Of a stretch of DNA of 64,000 bases, positions 1 to 12,639 are shown piece by piece. Under the pieces are notes generated by a model. That model did not search any database. It saw only the letters and a program-made list of their open reading frames with translations, and had not been told where the DNA came from. The position numbers and the translations under genes are program-made. Position 1 is the first letter of the stretch, and each line of letters opens with the position of its first letter. This DNA comes from Kudoa neothunni (taxonomy: Eukaryota; Cnidaria): NCBI GenBank assembly GCA_964304625.1, contig OZ199840.1:3596001-3660000 (forward strand), in the 5' to 3' direction.

Positions 1-1622
1 TATTATAATGTAAATTGAAACTCATAGGGCTGCCAAAAAATAGAGCCGCCCAATAGTAAACATTGAAACTGAATCCAGTGGGATTGTTGGTAGAGGAACA
101 AGCCTAAAAATAAGCGACATTAACAAATGAGATAAATGAATAATATATTTGTTAATAATATAGTTTATAAGAGGCAATACATAGGGAGTAGTTTTAAGAT
201 TGAGCACGATGGAATTCACACAAGAGATACTCGACCAAAAAAGTAAAGGCAGTGTAAAGGGGAAGCTTGCAATGATTAGGCAACTCTTAATAAATAATAG
301 AATAGGAGGTTGGGGGATTGTCTGTCATAAGAGAAAATACGATAAATCCCAAAACATTCTTTTCGTGAAGAATATAAGGGAAACGCTTGTCCAGTAAGAA
401 CTTTATTGTTACCAACGCGACCATTGCCAAAATCTGCACAACATAATTTTAAATTATTTCAAATAATTTAGTTTGATATACCAAGAAAGCAAGCATAAAA
501 TATTCAAAAACTTTTAGCACGAAATTCAGATTCAAACTAATGTAGTTGTCTAAGCGAGAGGAAGACAGGATTTTTTCGTTGCATTTTCTACTCAAATCCC
601 ATCATAATTACAAAATGCAAAGCAAGCTCTACTTTATGTGGCCGATCATAGGAGTATTATTTAAACGATAAAAATTCCATGTAAAATCACTAGTGCTAGA
701 ATTTGACGCTGTCGATGTATCAACTGTTTTCAACTATAGTTGTTACCAATTTCGCAATGTTAAAAATAAAATTATTAAGCTTGAGATGCCTTTTCCAGTT
801 GAATTATATCGGCTGGAATTTGTTCGAGTTGCTTTTGATTCAATAGAATCACATCGCCTTCCACCATCAAATTCAAAGGCACGCACATCAATTTTTTATC
901 CCTCATAGCTATCATCGAATCGGAACCTTTAAATTTGTTGAACATTGAAAAGCATGGGTATTTCATTTCGGAGCTATGGGTTGGATTGACGTTAGACTTT
1001 TGAAGTTGAATAGAGAAAATCAATTGGATAATACCCTCTCCATTTTAATATGTATCTTTCTATGTGTTCCAATCGATTCAACATGTAAGCGCGTCCGTAA
1101 TTGCTCACATGCCAAAACAACCCCAATGATAACATAAATACCACAATCAGGAATATAATAAAAAATGAATTGATCACTATTATTCTAGAAATGCTTAGTT
1201 GATTTAAAATAAAATAATAACGCCTTGGTTACATCATGTTTGAATTGGGGAAACGAAAATACAATGTAAGAATTGAGGTCACAATCAAACCCAATTGACA
1301 TACAATATATAACGGTTTAAAAAATAGGGGAAATAATAGAAATCTTGAAAATAACAACTCATACAAATTTTTCCAAATCCCATAACGTTGATAGGACTTT
1401 ACAAAATTGGTAATCACCACCTCCAACTTACTTAGAGCCTCCGCTGTTGACAGGCCTTCTATATCCACCTAAATTAAATTTATAAGATTTAAGATAATTT
1501 CGCGCGAATTTCAACCTTTCTATTCGAAGGCATAGCAAGTTTTTGTTTCGCGAGATTGACCGATGGCTTGCGAACTTAATTATTACCACACACGAATGTT
1601 GATTAATTTTTACTGGGAACAT
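1..1622 (-). CDS. TMEM94-like membrane protein, N-terminal part (partial)
   Basis: TMEM94-type proteins are multi-spanning membrane proteins related to P-type ATPases. I place exons on the minus strand at 1622-1614, 1468-1233, 1184-1035 and from 973 to about 790, with GT-AG junctions that keep one frame. The second exon carries GLSTAEALSKLE, close to the N-terminal GLST-x-x-AL motif I recall for TMEM94. It is followed by two hydrophobic segments, then in the fourth exon by MRDKKLMCVPLNLMVEGDV, the actuator-like 'RDG..LP.SLLVEGD' stretch. The next exons should lie below 790 but I could not connect them, and the gene runs off the left edge. The start at 1622 is a three-codon exon (MFP) and is the weakest join. 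Another P-type ATPase relative is possible. Confidence 0.5.
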
Positions 1623-4254
1623 TTAAAATTATTTAAAAACATAATTATTTATAGTTTGATTTTTATTTCTTTAAATTTGTTATTTTTATCTTATAAGTGA
1701 TAATATTTTGATCTTTTTAAGTAGTATAAATTCTAATTTAGATGTTATGCTTAAATTTTTGCCAAAATATAATGATATATAATAAACATTTCGTGTTTTT
1801 TGCAAATATTTTTGAGAGGATATTTTGAATTTGACTTTTTTCCCTTCTATTTAGCTATTTGATTATTACTGTATCAAACTTGATAGTAGCAACGCGATAG
1901 TAGGCAAAAAAAGTTACTGTTTTATGCTTAAACAAAAGGAATTGTCCATTAGAAAGTATATATTTAATATATCTAATATTTTGAGTAATTTTGATTATGG
2001 TCAATTATTTCTGGGCAACATAAGCGTAGATAAAAAAAAGTAATTATCTTTTCCAATTTATTTTTTTTATAAATCAGATAGAAATAAGCTAATTCTCTGG
2101 TGTTTTTGGAGCATAATTTACCCTCAAATTTATTTTTACAAGTTCAACGTTTATGCAATCATTAAAACAGGGTTTCTCAAAGGTTTTTTCAAATTTTCCC
2201 ACTCGTTCTGATAAAAATCCAACTTGAACCTCTAACTTTTGAGCCAAATTCATATGTACTTTAAGGTTTTATACTTATCTAAGTATTATTCGGCTATGCC
2301 TCTAAAAGATAAACGAGACAAAGAAGGAAACGAGTGATAATATTTTTATAAATAGTTGTTAAATAATCATACCTAAAAACATTCTAGGCATTTCTACGAA
2401 CATCCTAATTGAGGTTAATAACTCCTGGTAATATGACTCCTGAGAAACCCTTAATAACGTAACAAACCGCACCATGCAAAAATTATTCGTATCTAATGTT
2501 GATGTCACTTAATTTATCCTATGCCATTTAAAATTTACCCCTAATTGAAAACCCTTGCTCTGGCAGGTTTTCGGGGTGTAATTTCCGACCAAATTTATTT
2601 ACATGTAACACATTTATGCAATCACTAGAGGATTAAGAATTTTTGATATAGTAAAAGGATTTATTCTTCATCAAATTTGAGTTGATTAATTAAATTTAAA
2701 ATCTTATGATGGGATAACGCAAAATATATTAAAAATTTCAAACACTCGTCAAACGGTTGTTTGATTATAATATGTAAAATAAGAACTGTATAAACCGATA
2801 ATTAAATACAATTATTTTTACATTCTTTAAGTTATCGGTTTTTAGTGAGATTAATAATAAAAGTTTATGAAATGAATAAATATTTTTATGAAATCAGTCT
2901 TCAATGTGCATTATAAAAATGCATATTAATTTTACTAATTTCCTGCTTTTCCTTAAAAGAATTTTATGATTTTACAGATATAATTAATCACTCATACAAC
3001 AAATATTTATTGATATTTAAAGCAATTATTGCTTGAACCATTGGTTTCGACATTTGTTCCGATTCCATATAACATAGTGTGCGTTTTGCGTTAAACGCCA
3101 TTGATCTATCCACAGTTGGTCGGGATTTCAAAATTGTGTTAGTTTGAAATTTTTTCACATTTTTAAATAATATAACAAATAATTTGGAACATTAGGAGTC
3201 GATTTTTAAGTATCCTCACATTTCATTTTTCTGTATCAACTGCAAGTCGTGAAATGGATTACTCATCGATAATTGAGGTTTACTGAACAGAAATATTTTT
3301 AAATATCCCAAAATTTAGGCTGAGAGTTAACAAAATCTATAGCTGAAAGGTAACGAATAATCTAAATCTCTCGCATTAAAAAATCATAAATTAAAAATAA
3401 TATGAAAATCATCACAATAGCTTAACTTATTTCTTATCATTCTCTAAATAACAAGTAACCGGGGTATGCCTTCATATCAAGAAAAATTATTTATAAGTAT
3501 GAAAAATAAAAAAAACTATTAATCCAAGTATTATGAAATAATATGCAACGTCAAGAAAAAATTAATGTGCACATGAGGATGGATGATCCTTCGGTGTGAT
3601 AAATTTAACATTTTCACGCTAACTCCTAACTCATACGAAAAATGTGAAATGCTTAGAAACTTACAAAATAGTACAGAGATTATTGCATTATATTATATTA
3701 TATTGTAGGACCAAATATATATATATATATATCAGTTACGAAATCTCATCCGCTGCTTAATTCATTCATCGCTATAGGGATACAGTTGGAATTCGATTAT
3801 CCGGAAAAAAAATCGTTGGTCCCAAACTTTCCGGATAGCGCGATTTCCGGATAATCGAGATCCGACTGTATGAGATTAAATGGATTCCTAAATTACGTTT
3901 ATAATAGCGTTCCACAATTTAAATTAAAAAAGTTTAAATTATTCAATTTTATAGTGTTAATATTAAATTAGAGTGGGCGCCAAAACTACAAATTAATTGA
4001 TAGTAACTTTTCGTCTTGTCTATACGCAACCGCAATTTCTGAGCATTAATAAAATTATTTTTATATTTTTTAATACACCAACTTAATTAAATTGGTTGTT
4101 TTGATAATAATTAGAACCAATATTGAGTGGTTTTAATTCTATCAGCAAGCTAAGACTCATCAATGTCTAATAGTTTTGTAACGCATGCGCACATATATTT
4201 GTCTGCAACTCATTGATTGACCGCTCGAATTGGCAATTTTATTTTATAAACAAT
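1623..4254. other. Intergenic, AT-rich, no gene recognised
   Basis: No convincing exon, RNA gene or transposase was seen in about 2.6 kb. It holds a short TA dinucleotide run near 3715-3732 and a palindromic Tigger-type MITE at 3781-3870, listed separately. Confidence 0.6.
3781..3870. mobile_element. Short palindromic Tigger/pogo-type MITE
   Basis: About 90 bp with inverted ends. The left end reads ACAGTTGGAATTCGATTATC and the right end, read on the minus strand, ACAGTCGGATCTCGATTATC. The inner part repeats CCGGAT in both directions. The ends resemble those of the Tigger element at 52163-54362, so this is probably a non-autonomous relative. Confidence 0.65.
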
Positions 4255-4940
4255 ATGTCGGAGAATGGTAAATCTACAAATTATCATTTGTCTTTCCGAT
4301 TAATCATCTGTGTAAATTTACATTCAGATGAAATAACTAAAAAAGAAGAGGATAATGCGACGGTACAACAATCCAGTATTGATGGATTACAGTTTCATTG
4401 CCGTAAAGGAGTTTATTTAATGGATTTAAGTATATTTCGCAAAATTTTCTCAAACAATAATAGTAGGTTTAAATTTATTTGTTACCATTTCTAGTTCAAG
4501 AACCTGAAGATCTATATGGAAATATGACCCTAAAAAAACTACGTAAACTCAGATCTCATATTAATGATATTGTAAGCAGTCCTTGTGTCGGCTGTTAAAA
4601 TGTTATTTTTCGGTGTAGAATTGTCAACACACTGAACAAGTTCAAAGTATAAGGTCGCTTTTCGACCCAACCAATATTTTGTTAATGTATCTACAACCAG
4701 ATCAAATCTCGTTGATTAGAGAACGATTGGAAGTGATTTTATTTATTGTCTAGCCGATTGATTTTTTTTAGGGACTTTCAAACTTGTCCGCGCAATTAGA
4801 CGTTTTTAACAACGAAATTCACACTGATTTTAAGAAGGTAACTCTCTGATAAATAAGGACAACATCAGAATTAATCTCGCATCTTACTATTTTAGATTAT
4901 ATCAAAAATTGATGCAATAGTTTGGCACGAACGATGCTAA
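4255..4940 (+). CDS. Small helical protein, possibly BLOC-1 subunit 2-like
   Basis: Six exons (4255-4267, 4328-4462, 4495-4571, 4619-4732, 4772-4837, 4896-4940) joined by GT-AG introns of 32-60 bp give a continuous 149-residue frame ending in TAA. The start codon is the ATG of MSEN. The N-terminal third is acidic and looks disordered; the C-terminal half is helical. The stretch DQISLIRERLEGL, followed by LDVFNNEI and FKK, resembles the C-terminal helix of BLOC1S2 (pattern DQIN-I-E...LD), and the length is close to that family's ~142 residues. BLOC1S2 works in the BLOC-1/BORC complexes that position lysosome-related organelles. The middle of the protein does not align, so the identification is weak. 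The intron-exon structure itself is well supported. Confidence 0.4.
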
Positions 4941-5112
4941 ATATAAAACAAAACCTCTAAATTATTTGGATGAGTAGCCACTTTTTTTAATTCAACACAT
5001 ACAGCTTTTTTTGAATTTCATATAAAATATTACTGTTTTCAAATAAGACCAGAAGGTGAAATTGTTATTCTTAGCAATTTGGAACGCAAATCGAGCGGTA
5101 GTAGGCAGTTAA

Positions 5113-7490
5113 TTAACTCTCTAACGACATTGGGGTGTGCTACACTCCAAATCGATTTTAATCTGGCTATTCTCATAATTTTATAAGTTACATAAGTTGA
5201 GAAAAGTTTAGAAAAAAATGTGAAATTAAGTTTACATCAAAAAATCTAACTCTAAAGCTCTAACGACATTAGGATGTATTTCACCCCAGATTTTTGTTTG
5301 ATAAGTTTAGTTAAAATATTATTATAAAATGTTTGGTAAAATTATTTTATATTCTAACGAGAGCTTTTGGAGGAATATCCTCACAATATCACAGATTAAT
5401 CCTTAATAATCTTATTCGGACGGCATTATCATTGTATCGTATATTTTCGTTTTTCGCTTGGTGTGTTATTCCATTTGTTCCTTACTTAAATTAGTCCGTA
5501 TTTAATAAATGTTATTTAATATATATTTTAAATTTAAATATTAACTCTTCTTTAAAATTTTACGAAATTATCTAATACACAAGGGACGATGTATTCTCAG
5601 GTCTCAGGTTATAGAGACGAAAATTTACAGTATGGTAACATTTAACTTTTATAACGTCATATTTTATTAGAATTAAAAAATAATTGTTGAAATTCGTAAT
5701 TATTTTAATTAGTAAGTTAAGATGTGACAGAAAACCAAACAAATAGCGTTATGAAACTCGCGTGGTTCGCTTGTTTTTAAAAGTAAATATGAGCAGTGAT
5801 TTTTCGGAATTTATTGAGGAGCAGGAATCCTATGGTAGTGAAGTCGAAGACTGATTATCTGAGTTTCTAGAATCATCTGACGAATACTATGAAATCGAAT
5901 GTAACCAAGATTCCTGTGAAGGAAACGTGGGATTGTTTGGAGCCTTATTAAGCCACCTGTTTCAAAAATATCGATTGAAAACATAATTAATTGTAATTCA
6001 GGACCAACAGTTTACTGCATTCAACTCATAAAGAAGTTTTGGATTGTTTCTTGGTATCCCTTAATGGAGATATTTGTGGAGAAATTATTAAAAACGTCAA
6101 TATGTTTGGACATGATTATTCTAAGGATTCATTGCAAGAAGTTGATGATGTTGAATTTAAAGGGTGTCTAGGATTGCTTACCTTAATGAGAATTCATCAA
6201 GAGAGAGAGCAGAACTTTTTTGCTTATCTGAAGGGAGGCAAATTTATCGTCAGCTTTTTTCTCGAACTCGTTTTTGACAAATATCACGAGCACTACGCTC
6301 TGACAATAAAGGCACAAGCATGCAAAGGAGTGCTGATAAATTCGCTGCAATTCGTGATGTTTAGAATATGTGGGTGAACGAATTACAATTACCCAAGACG
6401 CCACAATTGACGTACAACTTTTCCCCTTTAACCCTCGAAGGACCGTGCTCAAAAAACTTACTTGTGTAACCATGGGCGTACCTCAGAAGTTTTCTATGAT
6501 GGCAATTGTATTTTCTCTTAATTTTTTAAATTTATAAATAGTTTATTTATGACTATTAAAAATGATATCCGAATAATCAAATTAATAAGTGAATCAATAG
6601 GAAATTTCAATAAGCATTACCAATATAATCTGTTACAATCTATCTTATTGGTGAGTTATAAGATAGACACAAATATTTCAAATCCTTTTCGAAAATATAA
6701 AAACAAACGGCAATGCATCCCATTAACATTGCACACGGTTGACCTCAGTAGTCTCTATGTTGATTGGTGGATTATATTTGATCTAATTCACTGAACGGAA
6801 TAAAAATGTATGTTATAGTCAAAGTTTTAATTAATATTTATTTTGGGAATTTTCTTATTAAATTATATTTGCTCAAAATTAGTTTATTCTTCTCTTTATT
6901 CAATTATTTTGCACCAAACTAATTAAATATTTAAAGTTGAATCGAAATTGCATAATTTAATCCATTATAATAATACTACATATAGAAAGAAAATATGTAA
7001 GGGCGTTCTATGACTATTTGAAGTGTCGTATTTTAATGAATTTTACAAAAAAAACATCAAAAATATGATACCGCCCTTAATTATTGAGAATTCACACGTT
7101 TTGGTGAGTATTAACGTGAATCCCTAAAACTATCTTTTGGCATCATCAGAATCTTTTTATGCAACATGAGGGAAATCCAAACTGTAAAGTTCTCCTTGTA
7201 TTTCTTATTTATTCGTGTCATTATAATTACTTTATTTCTATATAATAAGTAAACATTTGATACGTCGCTTAAAAAATGATTTTTAAGGCATGTAAATAAA
7301 CCGACGACACATTGAACACATTTTTACCAGAATATATGTCGTCTCTTTTTTACAAAAGTTAATATAAACAAAACTGACATAATTATAGATTACACGAACT
7401 TATAAGCTAGAATTTAGAGTTTTGATAGATAAAAACTGATCTAAGAAGAATGGGGGCTCGAAAGACCCCACATGGTCCCGGGAGGGTTAA
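5113..7490 (+). mobile_element. piggyBac element, degraded
   Basis: The left end is TTAA followed by CTCTCTAACGACATTGGGG. The right end, read inwards on the minus strand, is TTAACCCTCCCGGGACCATG, followed by a GGGGTCTTTCGAGCCCC palindrome. Both are typical piggyBac TTAA ends. Inside, from 5788, an acidic N-terminal region (MSSDFSEFIEEQ) is broken by stops. From about 6039 to 6377 there is a piggyBac N-terminal core with the 'E.KG.LGLL.LM.I' motif, followed by an out-of-frame piece with the 'PRRTVLKKLTCVTMG' region. The rest of the catalytic domain is absent and filled with non-coding sequence. It is a dead element with several stops and frameshifts and a large deletion. Confidence 0.75.
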
Positions 7491-7550
7491 TAAATAACCC
7501 AGAAATATTTTTGTTTTAAATATTGCATATATATCCTACATTGTATATGT

Positions 7551-8639
7551 CAGGGGTGGTCAAACCATGGCTTGCGAGCCACATGTGGCTATTTGAAAGT
7601 TATGGTGTAGATCTTGAAAAAATGTTTTCCCGTTTAATTTTTTTTTAACTCAACCAGCGCGTTAATTCAGAAAAGTATAAAATTTAAACTATTTAATTAA
7701 TTTAAAAGATGAACTCTTTAATCGTAAATAAGATAATATTTTTGATTAGAAATCATAGTTATAAATTACCATATAGTTTTAGCATTTGCCACAAATTAGA
7801 ATTACCACTAGTTTTGTTAGGAAATGCAATTAATGCTAATGTTTATCCATTACCAAAGTGATAGATATCGAAAGAATAAAACACGTATTAAAGCTTAAAA
7901 ATGGTTCATAACTCCAACTAACTAGGCGAATTTTGGAAATTTGTTCCAAAAACTAAATATCAAAAATTAAAAGAAATTTCCCTCGAACTTATTTCTATCT
8001 TTGGAACAACTTATTGATGTGAGTTTATTTATTCAACGATGAAATTTGTAAAATCGAAGCATCGGGGGCCTCCTCCCCTTCCGAACAAACACCTGATCGA
8101 TCTAATTCGGACAGCGTTAACAACGTACGGACCAGATTACAGTCAGCTCATTGATAATATGGAAACATAAAAAACCTTCAACATTAGAAAAACAATCTCT
8201 AAACAAATATTTAGAAAGCATTAAATTCTTATGTTACTACTTCATTATTTCATTCGTTAATTTTTAATTTAATTTTTTGTCAGACTACGATACATGATTG
8301 AAAAAATATGAAAAATTTTTTATTATTTTTGCGACCTTTTTCATAGAGAAAAAGTTTCTTGGAGCATTAACTACTAATTTACATTTTTGGAAAAACCATC
8401 ATAAATATATCTAAAAAAGTTATATGTAAGTTTATTAGCGATTCACTGAATAAGAAAGAATTAAAAAACCTTTATTTATAATTCTACAGTATTTTATTTT
8501 AATATTTACCAAAAATACTCCAATAATGTACGTTTTAAATAAAGAAGAGGTACATAATTGATTTTAATGCCTTGTGGCTTTTGAAAATCAGGTCAACCCT
8601 AATGTTGGCTCCCGATCTGGAATAGTCAGGCCATCCCTG
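7551..8639 (+). mobile_element. Non-autonomous hAT element with 8-bp target duplication
   Basis: The left end is CAGGGGTGGTCAAACCATGG and the right end read inwards is CAGGGATGGCCTGACTATTC, typical hAT termini. The element is flanked on both sides by GTATATGT (7543-7550 and 8640-8647), a perfect 8-bp target duplication. Around 8050-8168 it keeps a fragment of a hAT transposase C-terminus: KHRGPPPLPNKHLIDLIRTA, then a TYGPDY motif like the dimerisation region of GTF2IRD2-type hAT proteins. The rest of the transposase is missing, so this is a deletion derivative of 1089 bp. Confidence 0.88.
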
Positions 8640-8647
8640 GTATATGT

Positions 8648-8808
8648 CGTATGGTGATGGGTGGTACTTTTATCCGGAAATATGATTAAATAGTTCTTCC
8701 GGATAATCGAACATTTATCGACACGTAATGTCAATAAAATCTAAATTAAATTTAAAATTTCTTCATGATAGCGTGATTACCAGATAATCAATCGAGGTTC
8801 GACTGTAA
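8648..8808 (-). repeat. Copy of a Tigger-ended repeat family
   Basis: On the minus strand this starts with ACAGTCGAACCTCGATTGAT and continues through ATTGACATTACGTG and CGATAAATGTTCGATTATCC. It is a paralogue of 51451-51660 and continues on the far side of the inserted hAT element, at about 7495-7550. The ends are of the Tigger/pogo type. Confidence 0.75.
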
Positions 8809-9398
8809 ATAATTTTTAAAATCATTCAAAATATGAGAGAACCTTTAATCTGTAAATAACCAATGTAAATACGAGCGGTGCCACGTCTACGTACAACCAG
8901 TCCATTACTGTATTAAATACAGTATATATAATTATTCCTGACCCCTAAGAGCGAGGTGGTGGATCACAAATAATTATATATAGTGGATTCTAAAAAATTA
9001 AACCTGTAACCAGCTTGTGAGTTGGAGTTGCTGAGATTAAAAATTCTCACTGTGCGATCGTACATGTCATTTAGAATGAAATTTTACCGCGCCAATAGCA
9101 TCTGCCTTATAGTTATCCCCATTTGGGAAGTGCTTGGTAGAAACTTAAAATAATGTCCATAATCGGATAAATTAACAAATATTACGATTTTTTCGCGCAG
9201 TAAGATTAATTCTAATTGGAAAAAAGTTATCTATATATTTATAACAGCTAGAATTTCCAACAACACTGACTCATACAACGCACACAAATAAACAACACAA
9301 ATGATGGTGGTAGTCAGACAAAATATCATCTAAATAGTAAAAATGGTTCCAAATAATATCTATTTGATATGCTGGTGTAGAATAACAACAGGGTGGAT
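8809..9398. other. Intergenic, no gene recognised
   Basis: AT-rich, with an imperfect inverted repeat around 8925-8985 built on TATATAATTATT. No coding signal was seen. Confidence 0.6.
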
Positions 9399-10666
9399 TT
9401 AGGTCGAGTCAAAAGCTTGATTAAGAGCTTCCTAAATTAGCGAATAACAAATTATAACCTCTCGAATGAATTACCAATGGTTTCAATTCCTTGGGATCAA
9501 TAATATGGAACTCGGAGCAGAAAAAATAATAATGCTTATAGCATTGATTAACGTGGGCTTCCTAAATCACCCTATTAACACAATTCCAACATCCACAACA
9601 CACATACTGCTTGCAACTCTTTGATCGCATCAAAATGATGTATGTAGACATGAACAAATACACGATATAGTCTGCTAAAAATCTTTTTACAAATAGGGAC
9701 GAAAGTTTTTGGGAATGGTGACCCTGCAATAGTGATTATATTAGTATTCGAGTTGACCGATCAAACAGCAACAATAAACACTACCTGCATCTTGCGGGAA
9801 AATGGTTTCGTCGTTGATAATCTCTTCAATCCAATCCATCAACAGATTGATATATTTTGGGGCCGAGAGAAGAGTGGGCTTCTTGTATTCTTTGTTATCT
9901 TGCCAATGGTATTGATATCGTGGCCCTCCAGACATAACAGGACAACTATTTTCAGTACAATAGCTGCTTATGGTATCGTACAAAAGACTGATACGATTGT
10001 AAAAGTCGACCACTAGATAACAACCCAATAAGAGACATAATACAGTGTGGCAATGTTAACGTCAAACTTTGAATTTATCAATACACACATTAACGAATAA
10101 ATTATTCATTCGTACCAATTACACCAGTTAAATGTATTTATTGTGTTGAAAAAGATGGGTTGAAATGTTTTTATTCAATTTTAGTGATAGTAAAGAATTA
10201 ATAGTTACAATAAAAACTATCGTAACCGAATACATTTTAAATCTGTTGTTCATAGGAATTTGAAATAATTACCGTGAACTGCGTACCATTCATTTTTATC
10301 CTCTCCTTCTGGCAGTTTCACTGACAACCTAAGGTCGATACCTCTTTTAAGAGTGTTCTATAATTTGAAAATCAAACCCGAACAATCATTATCAACCAGA
10401 GTTGTGAATACCTTGGCTTGGATGTGCAGACGCTGTCTCACAGTGCCTTCATCGAATTTCTTTTTAGCTCTGAATGTCTAAAATAGCAAAATTCAGTGGT
10501 AATGAGGCAACCAACGAATTGAATAGCATATCAACTCTAGTTACGGACTGCGTAAACTTGTTATGATTTAGGTGTGTTAAATTAGGATAGAATTGATATA
10601 TATTCAAAGTTTTAACGTTGGGTGAAAAATGAATAAAATTACACCATCATTTTTTCGCTTGAACAT
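9399..10666 (-). CDS. MOB3: MOB kinase activator 3 (MOB3)
   Basis: MOB proteins are small zinc-binding adaptors that bind NDR/LATS or MST kinases in Hippo-type signalling. Seven exons (10666-10643, 10477-10412, 10357-10273, 10012-9785, 9723-9608, 9561-9475, 9431-9399) join with GT-AG splice sites into 212 residues, close to the usual ~216. The first exon codes only MFKRKNDG and leads into TFRAKKKF, matching the family's 'FNKDKTFRPKRKF' start. The zinc site is visible as CTENSC and HVYIHH. The MOB3 subtype rather than MOB1 is indicated by [15 protein letters not shown]-x-LSAP and LLMDWIE. The C-terminus [14 protein letters not shown]...DPKELKPL is also standard. No frame break is seen and the gene looks functional. 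It stands alone between transposon-rich stretches. Confidence 0.93.
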
Positions 10667-12639
10667 CTCTCACACAAAGATAATAATATGCCTCGGCAGC
10701 ACTCGAGCGTTAATTTTTCGGTATAGCCCTAATTAGTCAAATACGATAATTTTGAGGTAGATCACTTTGTGATCACGCTTCCGATGAGTTTGATGTAATA
10801 TTGAATGTGATTAAATTTAGTAATATTGTTGGAAACAAAATGTTCCATTAGTTTAGCTACTATAGCCCTAATGTAACAAAAACAGTATTCAATCCGATGA
10901 TTCAACTACTAAATCTCTTTGTGATATTTATAGCAGTCACTGTTATATTATATGGTTGAGTGAACGATTTTTATCTTATATATGTAAAATTTCAATTTAT
11001 ACACACGATTATTCGTTTTCTATGAGTTGAATATCAGCTGACATCATAAATTAATCCTGCTGGGTTTAATCATTAGTTTAATTGTCCTAAGACAACTCTA
11101 GATTAGGAATTAGGCTAGTTGAATTTGAGTTCATTCGATATTTTAACTCGAACATAGTTATAAAGTAAACTGGATGTTTCTAAAATGATTATATTGAGTA
11201 TGGCCGCTCTAATACACCCACTATATCAGAGCAATTATCTGATTTTTAAGCGTTAATCTTGGTGTATGTATGGCCGACTAAGTTCACTTTGAAATTGTCA
11301 TGGGATTCTAAATATAAAAGCAACAATATCGAATAGATATATTAATCATAGGTATTCGTTAATTTTCCATTTGAAAATTTTGTATTAAAAGGCCTATTTT
11401 ATAAAAATTAAATAATCGCACGTACAATATTATTTGAGTTGATACACTTGTATAATATTGAAAATAATAGAGCAATATCCTAAAATCATTCCTATTTAAT
11501 CTTCTTTATGTAAACATACTTTATTTTTGGTTTTTTTAACGTTGATATTTTGATTGATTAGAAACGGTTATTGCGTGTTTGAAAGAGAATTTGGAAACAA
11601 TCTCAAATTAATTTTCGCACGCTGAAATGGAGGCCGGAAAATTTAGTAATGCATAATATTAAAATTTCTGAAACAAATATGTTTATTTTTGTACTAAGCG
11701 ACTGTTAAATAAACATTTTATAATCATTTGAACAAATTTTAGGAATTTACGAAAAATGCCGATTCCGCGCTAATTTTTCTCATTATCGTTGTGTATTTAT
11801 AATTCGGTTTTTTAATAAATTTCACTTTTCTACAATAATTTGATAAGGTATATTAACTTGCGTGATTATTTTAATCTCACGCATTATGTATTTAATCCGA
11901 GAGTTGAACTCATATTTTGTTTTAATTAATCCTTTATTTATTTATTTTTTCCAAAGAAAAGCATTTAGAGAAATTTTACATTTTTAACCCACGATGTAAT
12001 AAATTAATTAATCTTTCATAATATTTTTTCATTTATAAAACATCTGTGTGCGTTTTAACCCTTTAATGTTAATGCAGTGGTTTTCAACTGGGACTAAAAT
12101 TTTAATGATATCAAAACTGAATAGGGGAAATTTTTGTATAATGTAAATGATGACGTACTTTTGGGTTTCAGAGGAATTTTATTACTGGGGCTATTGGACT
12201 CAAAAATAAGTAGGTAGAATTGCTTCAAATATTTAAGGAATACGTATTTTACAATTGTTTATTAAAAGTCTCTTTATCTTATGCCTCGTTTATCTTTTAG
12301 TGACGTAATTTAATAATAAACTTAACGTGGTTATTCACATGGTAAATAATATTTTGGTGTCACTAATTTTTATTATTTTTGATTATTTCTGAGTTTGTGC
12401 TTGTGAGCGAAGGATTACGATAGAAATAAATTATTTTAGCAAAATATAAAAATTAAACCTGTAGATAGGTTGTGAATACGAATTAATGGGATTACAAATT
12501 GTGTTTACATAGGTGCACACGCCTTTTAAGATTATAATTTACCCTGCCATAACTAAACCATTATAAAACTTTAAATTAAATATGAATTTGACTTCCAAGT
12601 TAAGGAGTTAAATTTAGATTTTCCTCCTAGATGCCTAGA
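10667..12639. other. Intergenic, no gene recognised
   Basis: About 2 kb of AT-rich sequence upstream of the MOB3 gene. It should contain the MOB3 promoter, but no motif can be singled out. Confidence 0.55.

Noticed and set aside
9399-10666. MOB1 rather than MOB3
   Set aside because: The SGGP, WQD, KPT and LLMDWIE residues follow MOB3; MOB1 has SAGP, WAD and MTWVQD at those places.
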